A DNA stretch of 64,000 nucleotides from Bacillota bacterium (lineage in GTDB: Bacteria; Bacillota; SHA-98; Ch115): contig JABLXA010000007.1 in NCBI GenBank assembly GCA_013178415.1, positions 1 to 64,000 of the forward strand, written 5' to 3'. Both the position numbers and the translations under genes were made by a program. Under the pieces are notes generated by a model. The model saw nothing but the letters and a program-made list of their open reading frames with translations. It did no database searches and was not told the origin of the DNA. Shown in pieces: positions 27,435-38,397 of this stretch (positions are counted from its first letter, which is position 1; every line of letters begins with the position of its first letter).

Positions 27435-29876
27435 GTGGATAGGCAGGGCGAGACAATAATGGACTCAAGGACCATTGAAGTCCTTGAATTTAGAAAGATC
27501 CTTTCCATGCTTGCTGCAGAGGCTGCATCTTCCCTGGGGAAAGAGCTGGCCATGTCTCTGACTCCCCGCGCGAGGCTTGAAGAGGTTCAGCTTCTTCAAA
27601 GAGAGACTACTGAGGCGAGAAGGGCCATGGAAGAAGCGGGGGAGCCTCCGCTCGGCGGCATACATGATATCCGCTCTTCACTCGGCCGCGCAAAAACTGG
27701 CGCTATTTTGGATCCCCGCAGTCTCCTAGATATCTTGAGCACCATTGAAGGGGGCGCACGCCTCAAAGATTATCTCGAAGATCTGCCTGAGGAATTTCAA
27801 ATCCTCAAGGAGTATGGCAGAAAAATCATGAGATTCAGGGAACTTGAGAATAGAATATACGGCGCCATTTCTGAAAATGGAGAGATACTTGACTCTGCAT
27901 CCCCTGAACTCCGCCGCATCAGGGCGGAGATACGATCTACCGAATGGCGTATCCGTGACAGGCTTGATTCAATGGTGAGATCTACTGACACGCAAAGATA
28001 TTTGCAGGAACCCATAGTCACGATGCGGGACGGGAGATTCGTGCTTCCGGTGCGCCAGGAATTCAAGTCCCAGATTCCGGGCATAATTCATGATCAGTCG
28101 GCAAGTGGCGCTACTTTGTTTATAGAACCCATGGAGATCGTGGCGCTCAACAACCATCTTCGCGAACTCGATGGTAAGGAACGGGACGAGATCGACAAAA
28201 TACTGAGTGAACTCTCCACCAGAGTTGGTGGCCAGGCAGAAGACATAGGAGCAACTGTGGAAACTCTTGCGCAGCTGGATTTCATTTTCGCTAGAGGGCG
28301 CCTTTCCAGCAAGATGGCTGCTACCCCGCCCTCCTTGAATATAGGCGGCCATTTTAATTTAGTGAAGGCAAGGCATCCACTGCTTGGCAAAGACGCGGTC
28401 CCTGTAAGCCCCCACCTTGGCCGAGATTTCAGGACAATGGTCATAACCGGGCCGAATACAGGCGGGAAGACTGTCACATTGAAAACGATAGGGCTTCTTC
28501 ACTTGATGGCCCAGGCGGGCCTTCATGTGCCAGCGAGTTCAGGGACAGAGATCGCTGTATGGAAGAGGATCTTTGCCGACATCGGCGACGAGCAAAGCAT
28601 CGAGCAAAATCTGAGCACGTTTTCCGGCCATATGGTGCATATATCCAATATCCTCAGGGAAGCGGATGAAAATACTCTAGTCTTGCTGGATGAACTCGGC
28701 GCTGGCACTGATCCTGCCGAAGGGGCCAATCTTGGCCGCGCTATCCTTGAATATCTTCATGAGAAGGGATGCAGGACTGTGGCCACTACCCATTATGGGG
28801 AACTGAAGGTCTTTGCCTATAAGACCCCGGGGGTCATCAATGCATCGACAGAATTTGATGAGGAAACGTTGAGGCCCACTTTCAGGCTTCTGGTTGGTGT
28901 GCCGGGGCGGAGCAGCGCCATTGCTATAGCGCGGCGTCTTGGCCTCCCTGAGAGGGTCACTGCTAGAGCTGGAGAACTCATGGGTGAAGAAGGTGTTAAG
29001 CAGGATTCCATAATATCTGAGCTGCTGGAAGATAGACGCAAGGCCGAGCTCCTGAGGCAAGAGAGTGAAGCCATGTTTAGTGATGCGTTCAGGACTATAG
29101 AATCAGCCAGACGCGAATTGACCCGAGCGCGGCAGGAGAGATCTGAGATCCTCGAGAAGGCAAGAGATGAGGCAAATAGGCTCTTGCGGAAGGCGCGTCT
29201 CGAGGCCGAGCAAGTCATAGATGAATTGAAGTCCATGCGCAAACAGATTAGTTCAGGGGGAACTGCCCAGCATTCTCTCGATGATGCCATTCGTCGTGCC
29301 CGTGAGAATGTCAAGAGCCTGAGACAGATAAGTGACACTATCGAATCGGAAGAAGGATATGAGGATTTGTCACAGGCTACAGCTCCAGCAGATGCCGAGT
29401 CTCTGAAGCCTGGCGCTCTGGTGTTCATCCCAAGATTCGGAAAGAAGGGCCTTGTATTGCGTTCACCAGACGATGACGGCAGGGTGGAGATCCAGGTCGG
29501 AGTGATAAGGACCTCTGTTCTCGTATCCGACCTCAAAGTCTGGCGGGATGACAAAATTCCGCGTGATATGGATACGGGAGGCAAACAGGGAGCGAAAATG
29601 CTGGACCGGGTGTCTCTCGAAAAAGCCAGGACTATACCGACAGAGCTTGATCTCCGAGGCCTTACGGCAGATGAAGCCTTATTGAAGTTAGAGAAATACT
29701 TGGATGACCTTTTGCTGGCTGGGCTTACGAAAGCGAGGATAATCCATGGCAAGGGCACAGGGGCTTTGAGACAAGCCGTGAGGGAAAAATTGAAAACCCT
29801 GCCCCACGTCACGGACTTTAGATTCGGAGAACAGGGCGAGGGCGGGGATGGGGTCACTGTTGTGACGATTGGCTAG
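27435..29876 (+). CDS. mutS2: Endonuclease MutS2 (ribosome collision/recombination factor)
   Basis: MutS-family ATPase with a C-terminal Smr nuclease domain (about 813 aa). It lacks the mismatch-recognition domain; in Bacillus it acts on collided ribosomes and elsewhere suppresses recombination. Walker A is GPNTGGKTVTLKT, Walker B is TLVLLDELGAGTDPAEG, then TTHYGELK. A long coiled coil (about 520-640) leads to Smr residues LDLRGLTADEALLKLEKYLDDLLLAG and IIHGKGTGALR. GTG 27435 is six bases after GGGGGG; ATG 27459 (MDSRTIEVLEF) is the alternative. Its 3' end overlaps the convergent PBP gene by 23 bp. Confidence 0.93.
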   Translation: MDRQGETIMDSRTIEVLEFRKILSMLAAEAASSLGKELAMSLTPRARLEEVQLLQRETTEARRAMEEAGEPPLGGIHDIRSSLGRAKTGAILDPRSLLDILSTIEGGARLKDYLEDLPEEFQILKEYGRKIMRFRELENRIYGAISENGEILDSASPELRRIRAEIRSTEWRIRDRLDSMVRSTDTQRYLQEPIVTMRDGRFVLPVRQEFKSQIPGIIHDQSASGATLFIEPMEIVALNNHLRELDGKERDEIDKILSELSTRVGGQAEDIGATVETLAQLDFIFARGRLSSKMAATPPSLNIGGHFNLVKARHPLLGKDAVPVSPHLGRDFRTMVITGPNTGGKTVTLKTIGLLHLMAQAGLHVPASSGTEIAVWKRIFADIGDEQSIEQNLSTFSGHMVHISNILREADENTLVLLDELGAGTDPAEGANLGRAILEYLHEKGCRTVATTHYGELKVFAYKTPGVINASTEFDEETLRPTFRLLVGVPGRSSAIAIARRLGLPERVTARAGELMGEEGVKQDSIISELLEDRRKAELLRQESEAMFSDAFRTIESARRELTRARQERSEILEKARDEANRLLRKARLEAEQVIDELKSMRKQISSGGTAQHSLDDAIRRARENVKSLRQISDTIESEEGYEDLSQATAPADAESLKPGALVFIPRFGKKGLVLRSPDDDGRVEIQVGVIRTSVLVSDLKVWRDDKIPRDMDTGGKQGAKMLDRVSLEKARTIPTELDLRGLTADEALLKLEKYLDDLLLAGLTKARIIHGKGTGALRQAVREKLKTLPHVTDFRFGEQGEGGDGVTVVTIG

Positions 29877-32241
29877 ACTGGTCTGCTGGATATGACCCAC
29901 CGGGCGGCACCTGGGGCCCATAACGCGCCGCCTGGGATCCGTCAGATGGCGATTGCGACCCATTTGTTGGCAGCATCTCCGCGGCCTGCGGCGGCTCATG
30001 GTTACCTCCTCCCTCGGCTGTTGGCCCGGTGGCGCCAGCCGGTCTTGCGCCTTGATGTATATCACAGTATTCCCTTGGAATCTTGCTAGATATATCTATG
30101 GTTCCATCCGGCAGCATCTCGGCACCTGATTCTTTGAGGTAGGTTTTTGTCACGACCTTGTCTTCCGGGCAGGCACCGGTCGCCAGCTTGCCTGATTCTG
30201 TACATATCCTAGCCGTGATGAAGGCGCCGTGGATGTTACAAAAGGTGGTTGGCTCCGTGCCCTTGATGAAGACCTCTTTTGTCACATTCGGACATTGTGG
30301 CGTGGCCAGGAGCCCTGAATCTTTGCATATAGATACACCCACATCGATCCCCGCGGGCACTGGAAAGTCCCGGGGTGGGGTTTTCCTTAGCGCGGATTTC
30401 ATGAATATCCCCCAGATTTGTGCCGCCCTTGAACTGCCGATTGCGGTGCCTCTATAGATCAGAGGTCTAGATTGTATATCATTGCCTATCCACACTGCCG
30501 CCACCAAATCTGGAGTATATCCAACAAACCAGGCATTTGTATTGTCACTAGTTGTACCCGTCTTGCCCGCCGCGGGTCGGTCAATGTTGGCTGCCTTACC
30601 CGTCCCTCGTTCGATGACACCCTTGAGCATATCAGTCATTATATAGGCCGTCTTCTCATCGAGTACCGCTCGCCTTACCGGATGGTATTCCTCCAGCACA
30701 TTTCCGTCCGGGTCCTGCACTTTCAGGATAGAGATTGGTTCCGCCAGTATGCCGCCTGAGGCAAGGACCGCGTACGCCCTGGCCATTTCAAGAGGAGTCA
30801 CGCCCCGGGTGAGCCCGCCGAGCACTAGAGAAAGATTCCGATCATTGTGGCTTCCTGACTCAACGAGGCTTGTAATGCCCATACGTTTGGCATATTCGAT
30901 GCCAGTGGATACGCCTATTTCATCGAGGAGCTTCACTGCCACGACGTTTACCGATTGTTCAAGGGCCTGTCGTAAAGGAATGGGCCCGCGGAATTTGTTG
31001 TCGTAGTTCTTCGGTTTCCATGGCGTGGAAGAACCAGATACAGCATATTCAACTGGTGAATCTATCATGATGGTGGCAGGGGTATAACCCTTGTCGATGG
31101 CAGCGGTATAGATGAATGGCTTGAATGCTGAACCAGGTTGCCGATAGGATTGGACAGCTCTGTTGAATTTGTCCTCCCCGCGACCTCCTACCATAGCCTT
31201 TATGTAACCTGTTGAAGGATCGATGGCAACTAGCGCTCCTTGTGGCTGGGTCAGGCCTTTTGAGTCCTTCCTGCCCGATGGCAGGTTATCATTTAAGGCC
31301 TTCTCCGCAACTTTTTGCATGTCAAGATCAAGGGTGGTATAGACTTTGAGCCCACCTTTATACACTCTGTCTTGTCCATATTGTTCGAGAAGGTGCTGGA
31401 GTATGTAGTCTATGAAGTAGGCGGCATGTCTCTTGTTGGGCTTGAGCCCAGCCAGCCTTATGGGCGCCCTGCTCGCATCTGCTTCATCTTGGGCTGTTAT
31501 ATACCCCTGTTCTCTCATCTTGGCCAGCACCGTGTCACGACGATTCCTGGCGGCTTCTAGGTTTTCGTACGGGGAATAATAGTTTGGACCCCGTGGTAAC
31601 CCCGCCAGGAGAGCGCATTCAGGCAATGTAAGATCACGAACGTGTTTTCCGAAATAAAGCTGGCTTGCAGCCTCAACCCCATAGGCCCCGTGGCCCAGAT
31701 AGATCTCGTTCAGATAGAGTTCCAGGATTTGGTCTTTGGTATATCTTCTTTCAAGCTGGATTGCATACAGTACCTCTTGGAGCTTTCGTGTAAATGTCTT
31801 ATTTAGGGTCAAGAAGGCGTTTCTAGCCAATTGCATGGTTATGGTGCTCGCCCCCTGCACCAGCCCGGCATGGCGAATGTCCGCGACAATGGCCCTTGCC
31901 ACAGCTATGACGTCTATACCATGGTGCTCGTAAAAACGGGAATCCTCTGTAGCAATGATGGCATTCCTGAGGTTCTTCGGTATTTCAGATAGAGGCACCC
32001 AGGTACGATTTTCTACATAGAGGCGGGTTATAAGCCTGCCGTTTATATCATATATCATGGTTGATTCACTAGGGCGATACTCTATGTCCTCCGGTCTGGG
32101 CATATTTTTGAGCGCCCCGGCTACGATTCCTATGGCACTGCCTATCGTGAATGATACCGTTAGAAAGGCGACTATAGAAATACCTAGAACCAGGTTTCTG
32201 ATGAGTCTTACCATGGTAGCGGCGGCTTTGACGCCTAACAC
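29854..32241 (-). CDS. PBP1A-family bifunctional penicillin-binding protein
   Basis: Class A PBP (795 aa) polymerising and cross-linking peptidoglycan. A single N-terminal membrane helix (about 17-42) precedes the GT51 domain with catalytic EDSRFYEHHGID (Glu about 99), GASTITMQLARN and RKLQEVLYAIQLE. The transpeptidase carries SAFK (Ser about 371), SVN (about 430-432) and KTGTT (about 560). After about 640, Cys-bearing repeats are followed by a low-complexity Gly/Ser/Gln/Pro tail. GTG 32241 is the start; ATG 32214 has no clear ribosome binding site. A TATAAT-like -10 lies upstream. Confidence 0.93.
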   Translation of the reverse strand: MLGVKAAATMVRLIRNLVLGISIVAFLTVSFTIGSAIGIVAGALKNMPRPEDIEYRPSESTMIYDINGRLITRLYVENRTWVPLSEIPKNLRNAIIATEDSRFYEHHGIDVIAVARAIVADIRHAGLVQGASTITMQLARNAFLTLNKTFTRKLQEVLYAIQLERRYTKDQILELYLNEIYLGHGAYGVEAASQLYFGKHVRDLTLPECALLAGLPRGPNYYSPYENLEAARNRRDTVLAKMREQGYITAQDEADASRAPIRLAGLKPNKRHAAYFIDYILQHLLEQYGQDRVYKGGLKVYTTLDLDMQKVAEKALNDNLPSGRKDSKGLTQPQGALVAIDPSTGYIKAMVGGRGEDKFNRAVQSYRQPGSAFKPFIYTAAIDKGYTPATIMIDSPVEYAVSGSSTPWKPKNYDNKFRGPIPLRQALEQSVNVVAVKLLDEIGVSTGIEYAKRMGITSLVESGSHNDRNLSLVLGGLTRGVTPLEMARAYAVLASGGILAEPISILKVQDPDGNVLEEYHPVRRAVLDEKTAYIMTDMLKGVIERGTGKAANIDRPAAGKTGTTSDNTNAWFVGYTPDLVAAVWIGNDIQSRPLIYRGTAIGSSRAAQIWGIFMKSALRKTPPRDFPVPAGIDVGVSICKDSGLLATPQCPNVTKEVFIKGTEPTTFCNIHGAFITARICTESGKLATGACPEDKVVTKTYLKESGAEMLPDGTIDISSKIPREYCDIHQGARPAGATGPTAEGGGNHEPPQAAEMLPTNGSQSPSDGSQAARYGPQVPPGGSYPADQSSQSSQQ

Positions 32242-32305
32242 CTCTTATCCCCTTGTTTCTTATACAATTATATCATACATAACAGCCTTTACCTATGTGG
32301 GGCAA

Positions 32306-32335
32306 TTGACCCTTGAAGAATTTACATGTTATACT
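32306..32335 (+). promoter_or_regulatory. Sigma-A promoter of tyrS
   Basis: TTGACC (32306-32311), 18-bp spacer, TATACT (32330-32335). The start near 32342 leaves only about 25 nt of leader, so there is no T-box. Confidence 0.65.
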
Positions 32336-32367
32336 CTTCGCGAGAATACAAGGAAGAGGCGAAATAG

Positions 32368-33597
32368 ATGAGTCCGGAAAAGCAACTCGGCATCTTGAAA
32401 CAAGGAGCTGCTGAAATAATCAACGAAGAGGATTTGCTGACAAAACTCAAGGATTCGGAGAAGAGTGGTCGCCCGCTCAGGGTGAAGCTTGGGTTGGATC
32501 CGTCTGCTCCTGATATCCACCTAGGTCACGCTGTGGTACTGCGCAAGATGAGGCAATTTCAGGATCTCGGACATGAAGCGATATTAGTGGTGGGGGATTT
32601 TACCGGTCGGATCGGGGATCCCACTGGAAAGTCTGAGACAAGGCGCCAGCTCTCATCTGAAGAAGTGGCCAGGAATGCGAGGACATATCAGGAGCAAGCT
32701 TTTAAGATACTGGACCCGGAAAGGACCAGGATCGTCTTTAACAGTGAATGGCTTGCTAGATTGACTTTTGAAGATATCATAAAGATGGCTTCAACCTATA
32801 CTGTCGCCAGAATGCTGGAGCGTGAAGAATTCTCTATGAGGTTCCAGCAAGAGAAGCCTATATATATTCATGAATTTTTCTATCCTTTCATGCAGGCATA
32901 TGATTCTGTCGCCCTGAATGCTGACGTGGAACTGGGGGCCACGGAGCAGAAGTTCAACATACTTATGGGCAGACATCTTCAGAAGGAATATGGCCAGGAG
33001 CCTCAAGTAGCGATGCTCATGCCGATCCTAGTTGGCATCGATGGTAAACAAAAGATGAGTAAGAGCCTGGGGAATTATATCGGGGTATCTGAAGCACCCG
33101 AGGAGATCTACGGAAAAGTCATGTCGTTGCCAGATGATGTCATGGCCGATTATTTTGAACTCGCAAGTGGTCTTCCGCATGAGGATGTGCATCATATAAC
33201 CCGATCATTATCCAAAGCGGAGATTCACCCAAGAGATGCCAAAAGGTATCTCGCTTTCACCATAACTGCTCTCTATCATGGCAAGGCCGCAGCAGAGAAG
33301 GCCCAGGAACAGTTTGACCTTGTATTTAGGCAGGGGGATGTTCCGGAGGAGATACCCGAGGTCAGAGTGCCATCTAGCGAGTCCAAGGACGGGAGGATCT
33401 GGGTGGCAAGGCTTCTTGCTTTGGCTGGCCTTGCACCAAGCAACAGCGAGGGGAAGCGCTTGATAGCGCAAGGGGCTGTCTCTATTGACGGAGAGAAACT
33501 CTCGGACCCTATGGCGGAGGTATCCATAGGAAGAGATGGGCTGCTGTTGAAGGTCGGAAAGAGAAGGTTCGCCCGGATATTTCCGAGCGGGGGTTGA
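32368..33597 (+). CDS. tyrS: Tyrosyl-tRNA synthetase
   Basis: Class I synthetase (409 aa). The HIGH-type motif is PSAPDIHLGHAVVLRKMRQFQDLGH and the signature loop is KQKMSKSLGNYIG; a C-terminal S4-like RNA-binding domain (SNSEGKRLIAQGAVSIDGEKL) follows. The sequence is of the TyrZ-type subgroup, with GDFTGRIGDPTGKSETR. ATG 32368 has AGGAAGAGG upstream. Transcribed divergently from the PBP gene. Confidence 0.95.
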   Translation: MSPEKQLGILKQGAAEIINEEDLLTKLKDSEKSGRPLRVKLGLDPSAPDIHLGHAVVLRKMRQFQDLGHEAILVVGDFTGRIGDPTGKSETRRQLSSEEVARNARTYQEQAFKILDPERTRIVFNSEWLARLTFEDIIKMASTYTVARMLEREEFSMRFQQEKPIYIHEFFYPFMQAYDSVALNADVELGATEQKFNILMGRHLQKEYGQEPQVAMLMPILVGIDGKQKMSKSLGNYIGVSEAPEEIYGKVMSLPDDVMADYFELASGLPHEDVHHITRSLSKAEIHPRDAKRYLAFTITALYHGKAAAEKAQEQFDLVFRQGDVPEEIPEVRVPSSESKDGRIWVARLLALAGLAPSNSEGKRLIAQGAVSIDGEKLSDPMAEVSIGRDGLLLKVGKRRFARIFPSGG

Positions 33598-33668
33598 CTT
33601 TCTTCACATCCTGGTCTGCAGCCGCATAAGATGATGTGATAGGCAATTTCCGACGAGCGGTGAAGGCC

Positions 33669-34496
33669 ATGATGTCAGATCTTCGCTGGTACATCACGCG
33701 TTGGCTCCGGTCCTGTGGCTTTTATGGGATCTCGAGTCTATTCTCCGGGCGGCCGCCGTTGGCATCAAGATATGCGCCTGTTCCAGGGCGAAACGGTTTT
33801 TCGGTCACCATGTCGCGGGCCGAGAGGATAGCGCTGCGCGGAATTCGTCTTGTTATAGTCTTGAGCCTTATTGTATTCATTGGTCTTATAATCTTCATGA
33901 TAGTGGATCGTCGTCTGATGCCGACTCTGCACCAGATTGCCGAGGTGCGAGCTAGAGTTGTTGCGACGGAGGCTATCAATGACGCTATAAGCAAGAAAAT
34001 CGCTGGCACCATCAAATGGGAGGATCTCTATGCCTTGAGGCCCGACAGCCGCGGCCGTGTAGTTCTCGTGCAGCCTAATACAGCTGAACTCAGCCGCCTG
34101 ACTTCCGATGTATCCATTGCTGTGCAGGAAAACCTGAAGAAGGCTACTGAGGATGTCATCCGCATTCCTCTCGGTCAGGCCCTTGGCAGTCAGATTCTAG
34201 CAAACATGGGGCCCAGAATCCCCATCAGGATAGCTTTGATAGGCAGCGTGAAAACAAGCATCCTGAGCAGATTTGAGGAAGCGGGGATAAATCAGATAAG
34301 GCATCTCATATACGTCAATGTATCGAGTACCATTCAGGTCGTGGTCCCGCTTGTCAGCACCATCGTTGAGGTGACGAATCAGGCTCCACTGACCGAGGTA
34401 ATCATCAATGGCGAGGTGCCCATGGTCTATGTGAGGGATGGATTGGGCTCAGGGTCGATTTCAGGCGGGCAAGATCAAAATCAGAAATCAGATTGA
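33669..34496 (+). CDS. yunB: Sporulation protein YunB
   Basis: About 275 aa with one N-terminal transmembrane helix (IRLVIVLSLIVFIGLIIFMIV), then the conserved MPTLHQIAEVRARVVATEAINDAI and a YunB domain (GRVVLVQPNTAELSRLTSDVSIAVQENL; PIRIALIGSVKTSI). YunB is needed for normal spore formation in Bacillus, in the mother cell. The start is ambiguous: ATG 33669 has AGCGGTGA about five bases upstream; GTG 33636 is possible. Confidence 0.85.
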   Translation: MMSDLRWYITRWLRSCGFYGISSLFSGRPPLASRYAPVPGRNGFSVTMSRAERIALRGIRLVIVLSLIVFIGLIIFMIVDRRLMPTLHQIAEVRARVVATEAINDAISKKIAGTIKWEDLYALRPDSRGRVVLVQPNTAELSRLTSDVSIAVQENLKKATEDVIRIPLGQALGSQILANMGPRIPIRIALIGSVKTSILSRFEEAGINQIRHLIYVNVSSTIQVVVPLVSTIVEVTNQAPLTEVIINGEVPMVYVRDGLGSGSISGGQDQNQKSD

Positions 34497-34566
34497 GAAC
34501 TCAGATTAGCCGTCATGGCTGCATGGCTGAATTTGGGCGCTGTGCGGGAGCCCAATTTGACACATA

Positions 34567-34620
34567 TGAGGGGGCGAGACGCCCCCTCACACCAGATTGA
34601 CCATCTGATCTGGCCGTTTT
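34567..34620. terminator. Tandem hairpins between yunB and groEL
   Basis: TGAGGGGGCG (34567-34576) pairs perfectly with CGCCCCCTCA (34580-34589) over three bases. CCAGAT/ATCTGG (34592-34613) follows, with CCGTTTT after it on the plus strand. They lie between convergent genes and probably terminate both transcripts, although T-runs are short. Confidence 0.6.
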
Positions 34621-34629
34621 CCTTATTCA

Positions 34630-36255
<1,626 letters not shown>

Positions 36256-36358
36256 TTATGTAGTACCTCCCTTTTCTCCTTGATCTAGAAACTCAATGAT
36301 TCGATGACATGGAATGAGACTCTATAGAGAGATCAAATACGCTGGACGAGATCCCCAT

Positions 36359-36640
36359 CTATTTTATGGCGAGAATGTCACTTTGCCTCAGGATGATATA
36401 CTCCTCGCCATCGATCTTGACCTCGGTTCCGCCATACTTGGCGAAGATGATTTTGTCGCCAGGTTTTACGTCCATGGGCGCCCTCTGGCCATTATCAAGA
36501 AGTTTGCCGGGACCCACGGCGATAACCTCACCTTCTTGAGGCCTTTCTTTGGCAGTATCTGGAAGAACAATACCGCCCTTGGATCGCTCTTCTTCGGTCT
36601 TTGCCTTGACTACCACTCTATCCTCCAGTGGTTTTATCAT
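36359..36640 (-). CDS. groES: Co-chaperonin GroES
   Basis: 93 aa, the heptameric lid of GroEL. It begins [18 protein letters not shown] and contains the mobile loop region [25 protein letters not shown] and [21 protein letters not shown]-type C-terminus. ATG 36640 has AAAGGAGG upstream. Confidence 0.97.
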   Translation of the reverse strand: MIKPLEDRVVVKAKTEEERSKGGIVLPDTAKERPQEGEVIAVGPGKLLDNGQRAPMDVKPGDKIIFAKYGGTEVKIDGEEYIILRQSDILAIK

Positions 36641-36694
36641 TACTTTTTGTACCTCCTTTACCTGGAAATGTAGGGGACCTTTTGGTGACTCTTG

Positions 36695-36721
36695 TTAGCA
36701 CTCGCCTTAGGTGAGTGCTAA
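36695..36721. promoter_or_regulatory. CIRCE operator (HrcA binding site)
   Basis: TTAGCACTC-N9-GAGTGCTAA is a perfect CIRCE element lying between the groES promoter and start codon. HrcA repression of groESL is inferred from the site; hrcA itself is not in the window. Confidence 0.95.
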
Positions 36722-36734
36722 CAATCCGTACACA

Positions 36735-36763
36735 ATAATATCCATGGAGAATTCTCTTGTCAA
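36735..36763 (-). promoter_or_regulatory. Sigma-A promoter of groESL
   Basis: Minus-strand TTGACA (36758-36763), 17-bp spacer, TATTAT (36735-36740). The start would fall just inside or beside the CIRCE palindrome, consistent with HrcA blocking initiation. Confidence 0.8.
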
Positions 36764-36794
36764 TAGGACAGCACATAAAATCTTTGAAAAAACT

Positions 36795-37421
36795 CTACGG
36801 GATGCGCGATTCAGACAGCCCCTCCAGCAATTTCAAGAGCTCTTCTTCCCCCGACACGACAATGCCCTTCTCCAAATCTTCTCGTTCTGCTGGAGGGAGG
36901 CCGGAGACTGGGATCTGTGTGATGGACTTGACCTGGCACCTGGCGGCGGGAGTGCCATAAAAGACGGCTACAAACCCATCTTTGACACCGACATACATGG
37001 TCCGGCGACATTTGGGAGACATGCCCGGACGATGAGACTCAAGGATCACGCGCCCGGGGGAAAACTCGACAATATTCCAATCCTTACATTCTGTTTTCAA
37101 TCCTTCTCGGTCGAGCCCTATCATCTCGGGTGGGGCATCGCGGCTTTCTACTTCCTCATGGCCACATTCATATATGACTCTGGTTACCACAATGGTGTCT
37201 TTGCCTATCGTGGCGCCAGTCGCTGCCTTCCCGGCCGCTCCATCGAGCGGAGTCGCTGCCTTGGTATTTGATGATTTCCCGGCCTTCAGATACTGAGTTA
37301 TCCGGTCCCTGGCACTCTGAACCGTCTGTTGCTGCTGGTAGCTCAGCCATGAATACGAAAGACTGGCGGATACAAGGGCGACCAGCGCCAAAAGTAAAAT
37401 AGTCTTGAACCGCGAAAGCAC
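36795..37421 (-). CDS. bofC: BofC-like sporulation checkpoint protein
   Basis: 208 aa with an N-terminal signal-anchor helix (ILLLALVALVSASLSYSWL). The C-terminal YVGVKDGFVAVFYGTPA and VSGLPPAEREDLEKGIVV.. LLKLLEGL match the BofC C-terminal domain; in Bacillus BofC inhibits SpoIVB signalling from the forespore. The middle has CGHEEVESR and two further Cys. GTG 37421 has AGGAGG eight bases upstream. In Bacillus bofC neighbours ruvAB, and here yebC and ruvCAB lie nearby, which supports the call. Confidence 0.72.
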   Translation of the reverse strand: MLSRFKTILLLALVALVSASLSYSWLSYQQQQTVQSARDRITQYLKAGKSSNTKAATPLDGAAGKAATGATIGKDTIVVTRVIYECGHEEVESRDAPPEMIGLDREGLKTECKDWNIVEFSPGRVILESHRPGMSPKCRRTMYVGVKDGFVAVFYGTPAARCQVKSITQIPVSGLPPAEREDLEKGIVVSGEEELLKLLEGLSESRIP

Positions 37422-37558
37422 AGGGTAATCCTCCTCTGGTGAAATCAGGAAACCAGTTCATGTCTGATGAATCAAATATAGATTACCCTGATCGCGACAA
37501 AATATACCCTCTTTATGAAACTCCTGGTATATCCTTCGTAGCCGTGGCAAAGACCATA

Positions 37559-38320
37559 TCAGGCTCCGGCCAGTTGTTCCATCTCTTCGTCGGGTATGTC
37601 GAAGTTTGCATAGACCTTGCTTACATCATCATGATCCTCTAGATCCTCCACAAGGGCCAGCACCTGCTGGGCCTCTTTACCTGTGGTCCTTACGGTAGTC
37701 TTGGGCACCATGGTGATCTCTGCCTTATCAAAGGGGATACCGTTTCTCTTGAGATATTCACATACTTCATTGAGATCATCGGGCTGAGTAGTGATCTCCG
37801 CTATGCCGTCTTCCACCTTGAGGTCGAGGGCTCCCGCCTCGATGGCGTGTGCCATGAGCTCATCCTCGGTCTTCCCAGAAGAAGCGAGATCAATGGAGAT
37901 AACCCCGACTCTATCGAAGAGCCATGCAACACAGCCAGATTCACCCAGGTTTCCCCCGTGGCGCGCAAAGATGTGTCTTATGTCAGAAGCGGAGCGATTT
38001 TTGTTGTCGGTGAGGACGTCCAACATTATAGCTACGCCCCCCGGACCATAGCCCTCGTAGCTGAGTTGCTCGTAATTCTGGTCTTCCCCTGATGCTCCGG
38101 CTCCTCTCTTGATGGCCCGCATGATGCTGTCATTTGACATATTGACAGACCGGGCCTTTTCGATCGCCATGCGGAGCTTGAAGTTAGCCTCCGGATCCCC
38201 ACCGCCCTGTCTTGCGGCCACTATGATCTCCCTGGCTACTTTGGTGAATATCTTCCCCTTTTCGGCATCAGCCTTGGCCTTCTTATGCTTGATATTCGCC
38301 CACTTTGAATGTCCCGACAT
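37559..38320 (-). CDS. yebC: YebC/PmpR-family transcriptional regulator or translation factor
   Basis: 253 aa with the signature MSGHSKWANIKHKKAKADAEKGKIFTK, NDSIMRAIKRGAG, YEGYGPGGVAIML and LTDNKNRSASDIRH. Family members act as DNA-binding regulators and, as shown for some, as ribosome-associated factors for polyproline stretches. ATG 38320 has GAGGAGGGG six bases upstream; an ATG two codons earlier is less well placed. Confidence 0.94.
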   Translation of the reverse strand: MSGHSKWANIKHKKAKADAEKGKIFTKVAREIIVAARQGGGDPEANFKLRMAIEKARSVNMSNDSIMRAIKRGAGASGEDQNYEQLSYEGYGPGGVAIMLDVLTDNKNRSASDIRHIFARHGGNLGESGCVAWLFDRVGVISIDLASSGKTEDELMAHAIEAGALDLKVEDGIAEITTQPDDLNEVCEYLKRNGIPFDKAEITMVPKTTVRTTGKEAQQVLALVEDLEDHDDVSKVYANFDIPDEEMEQLAGA

Positions 38321-38397
38321 AGTCATCCCCTCCTCGCCCGTCTTTAAATTTTAGCACAATAACGGGCGAATTTGAAGGGAGATCATTTCTTAAGAGG

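Noticed and set aside
28817-29857. 346-aa minus-strand ORF inside mutS2
   Set aside because: Antisense shadow: Ser/Arg-rich, without ribosome binding site or family match, over a well-conserved mutS2.
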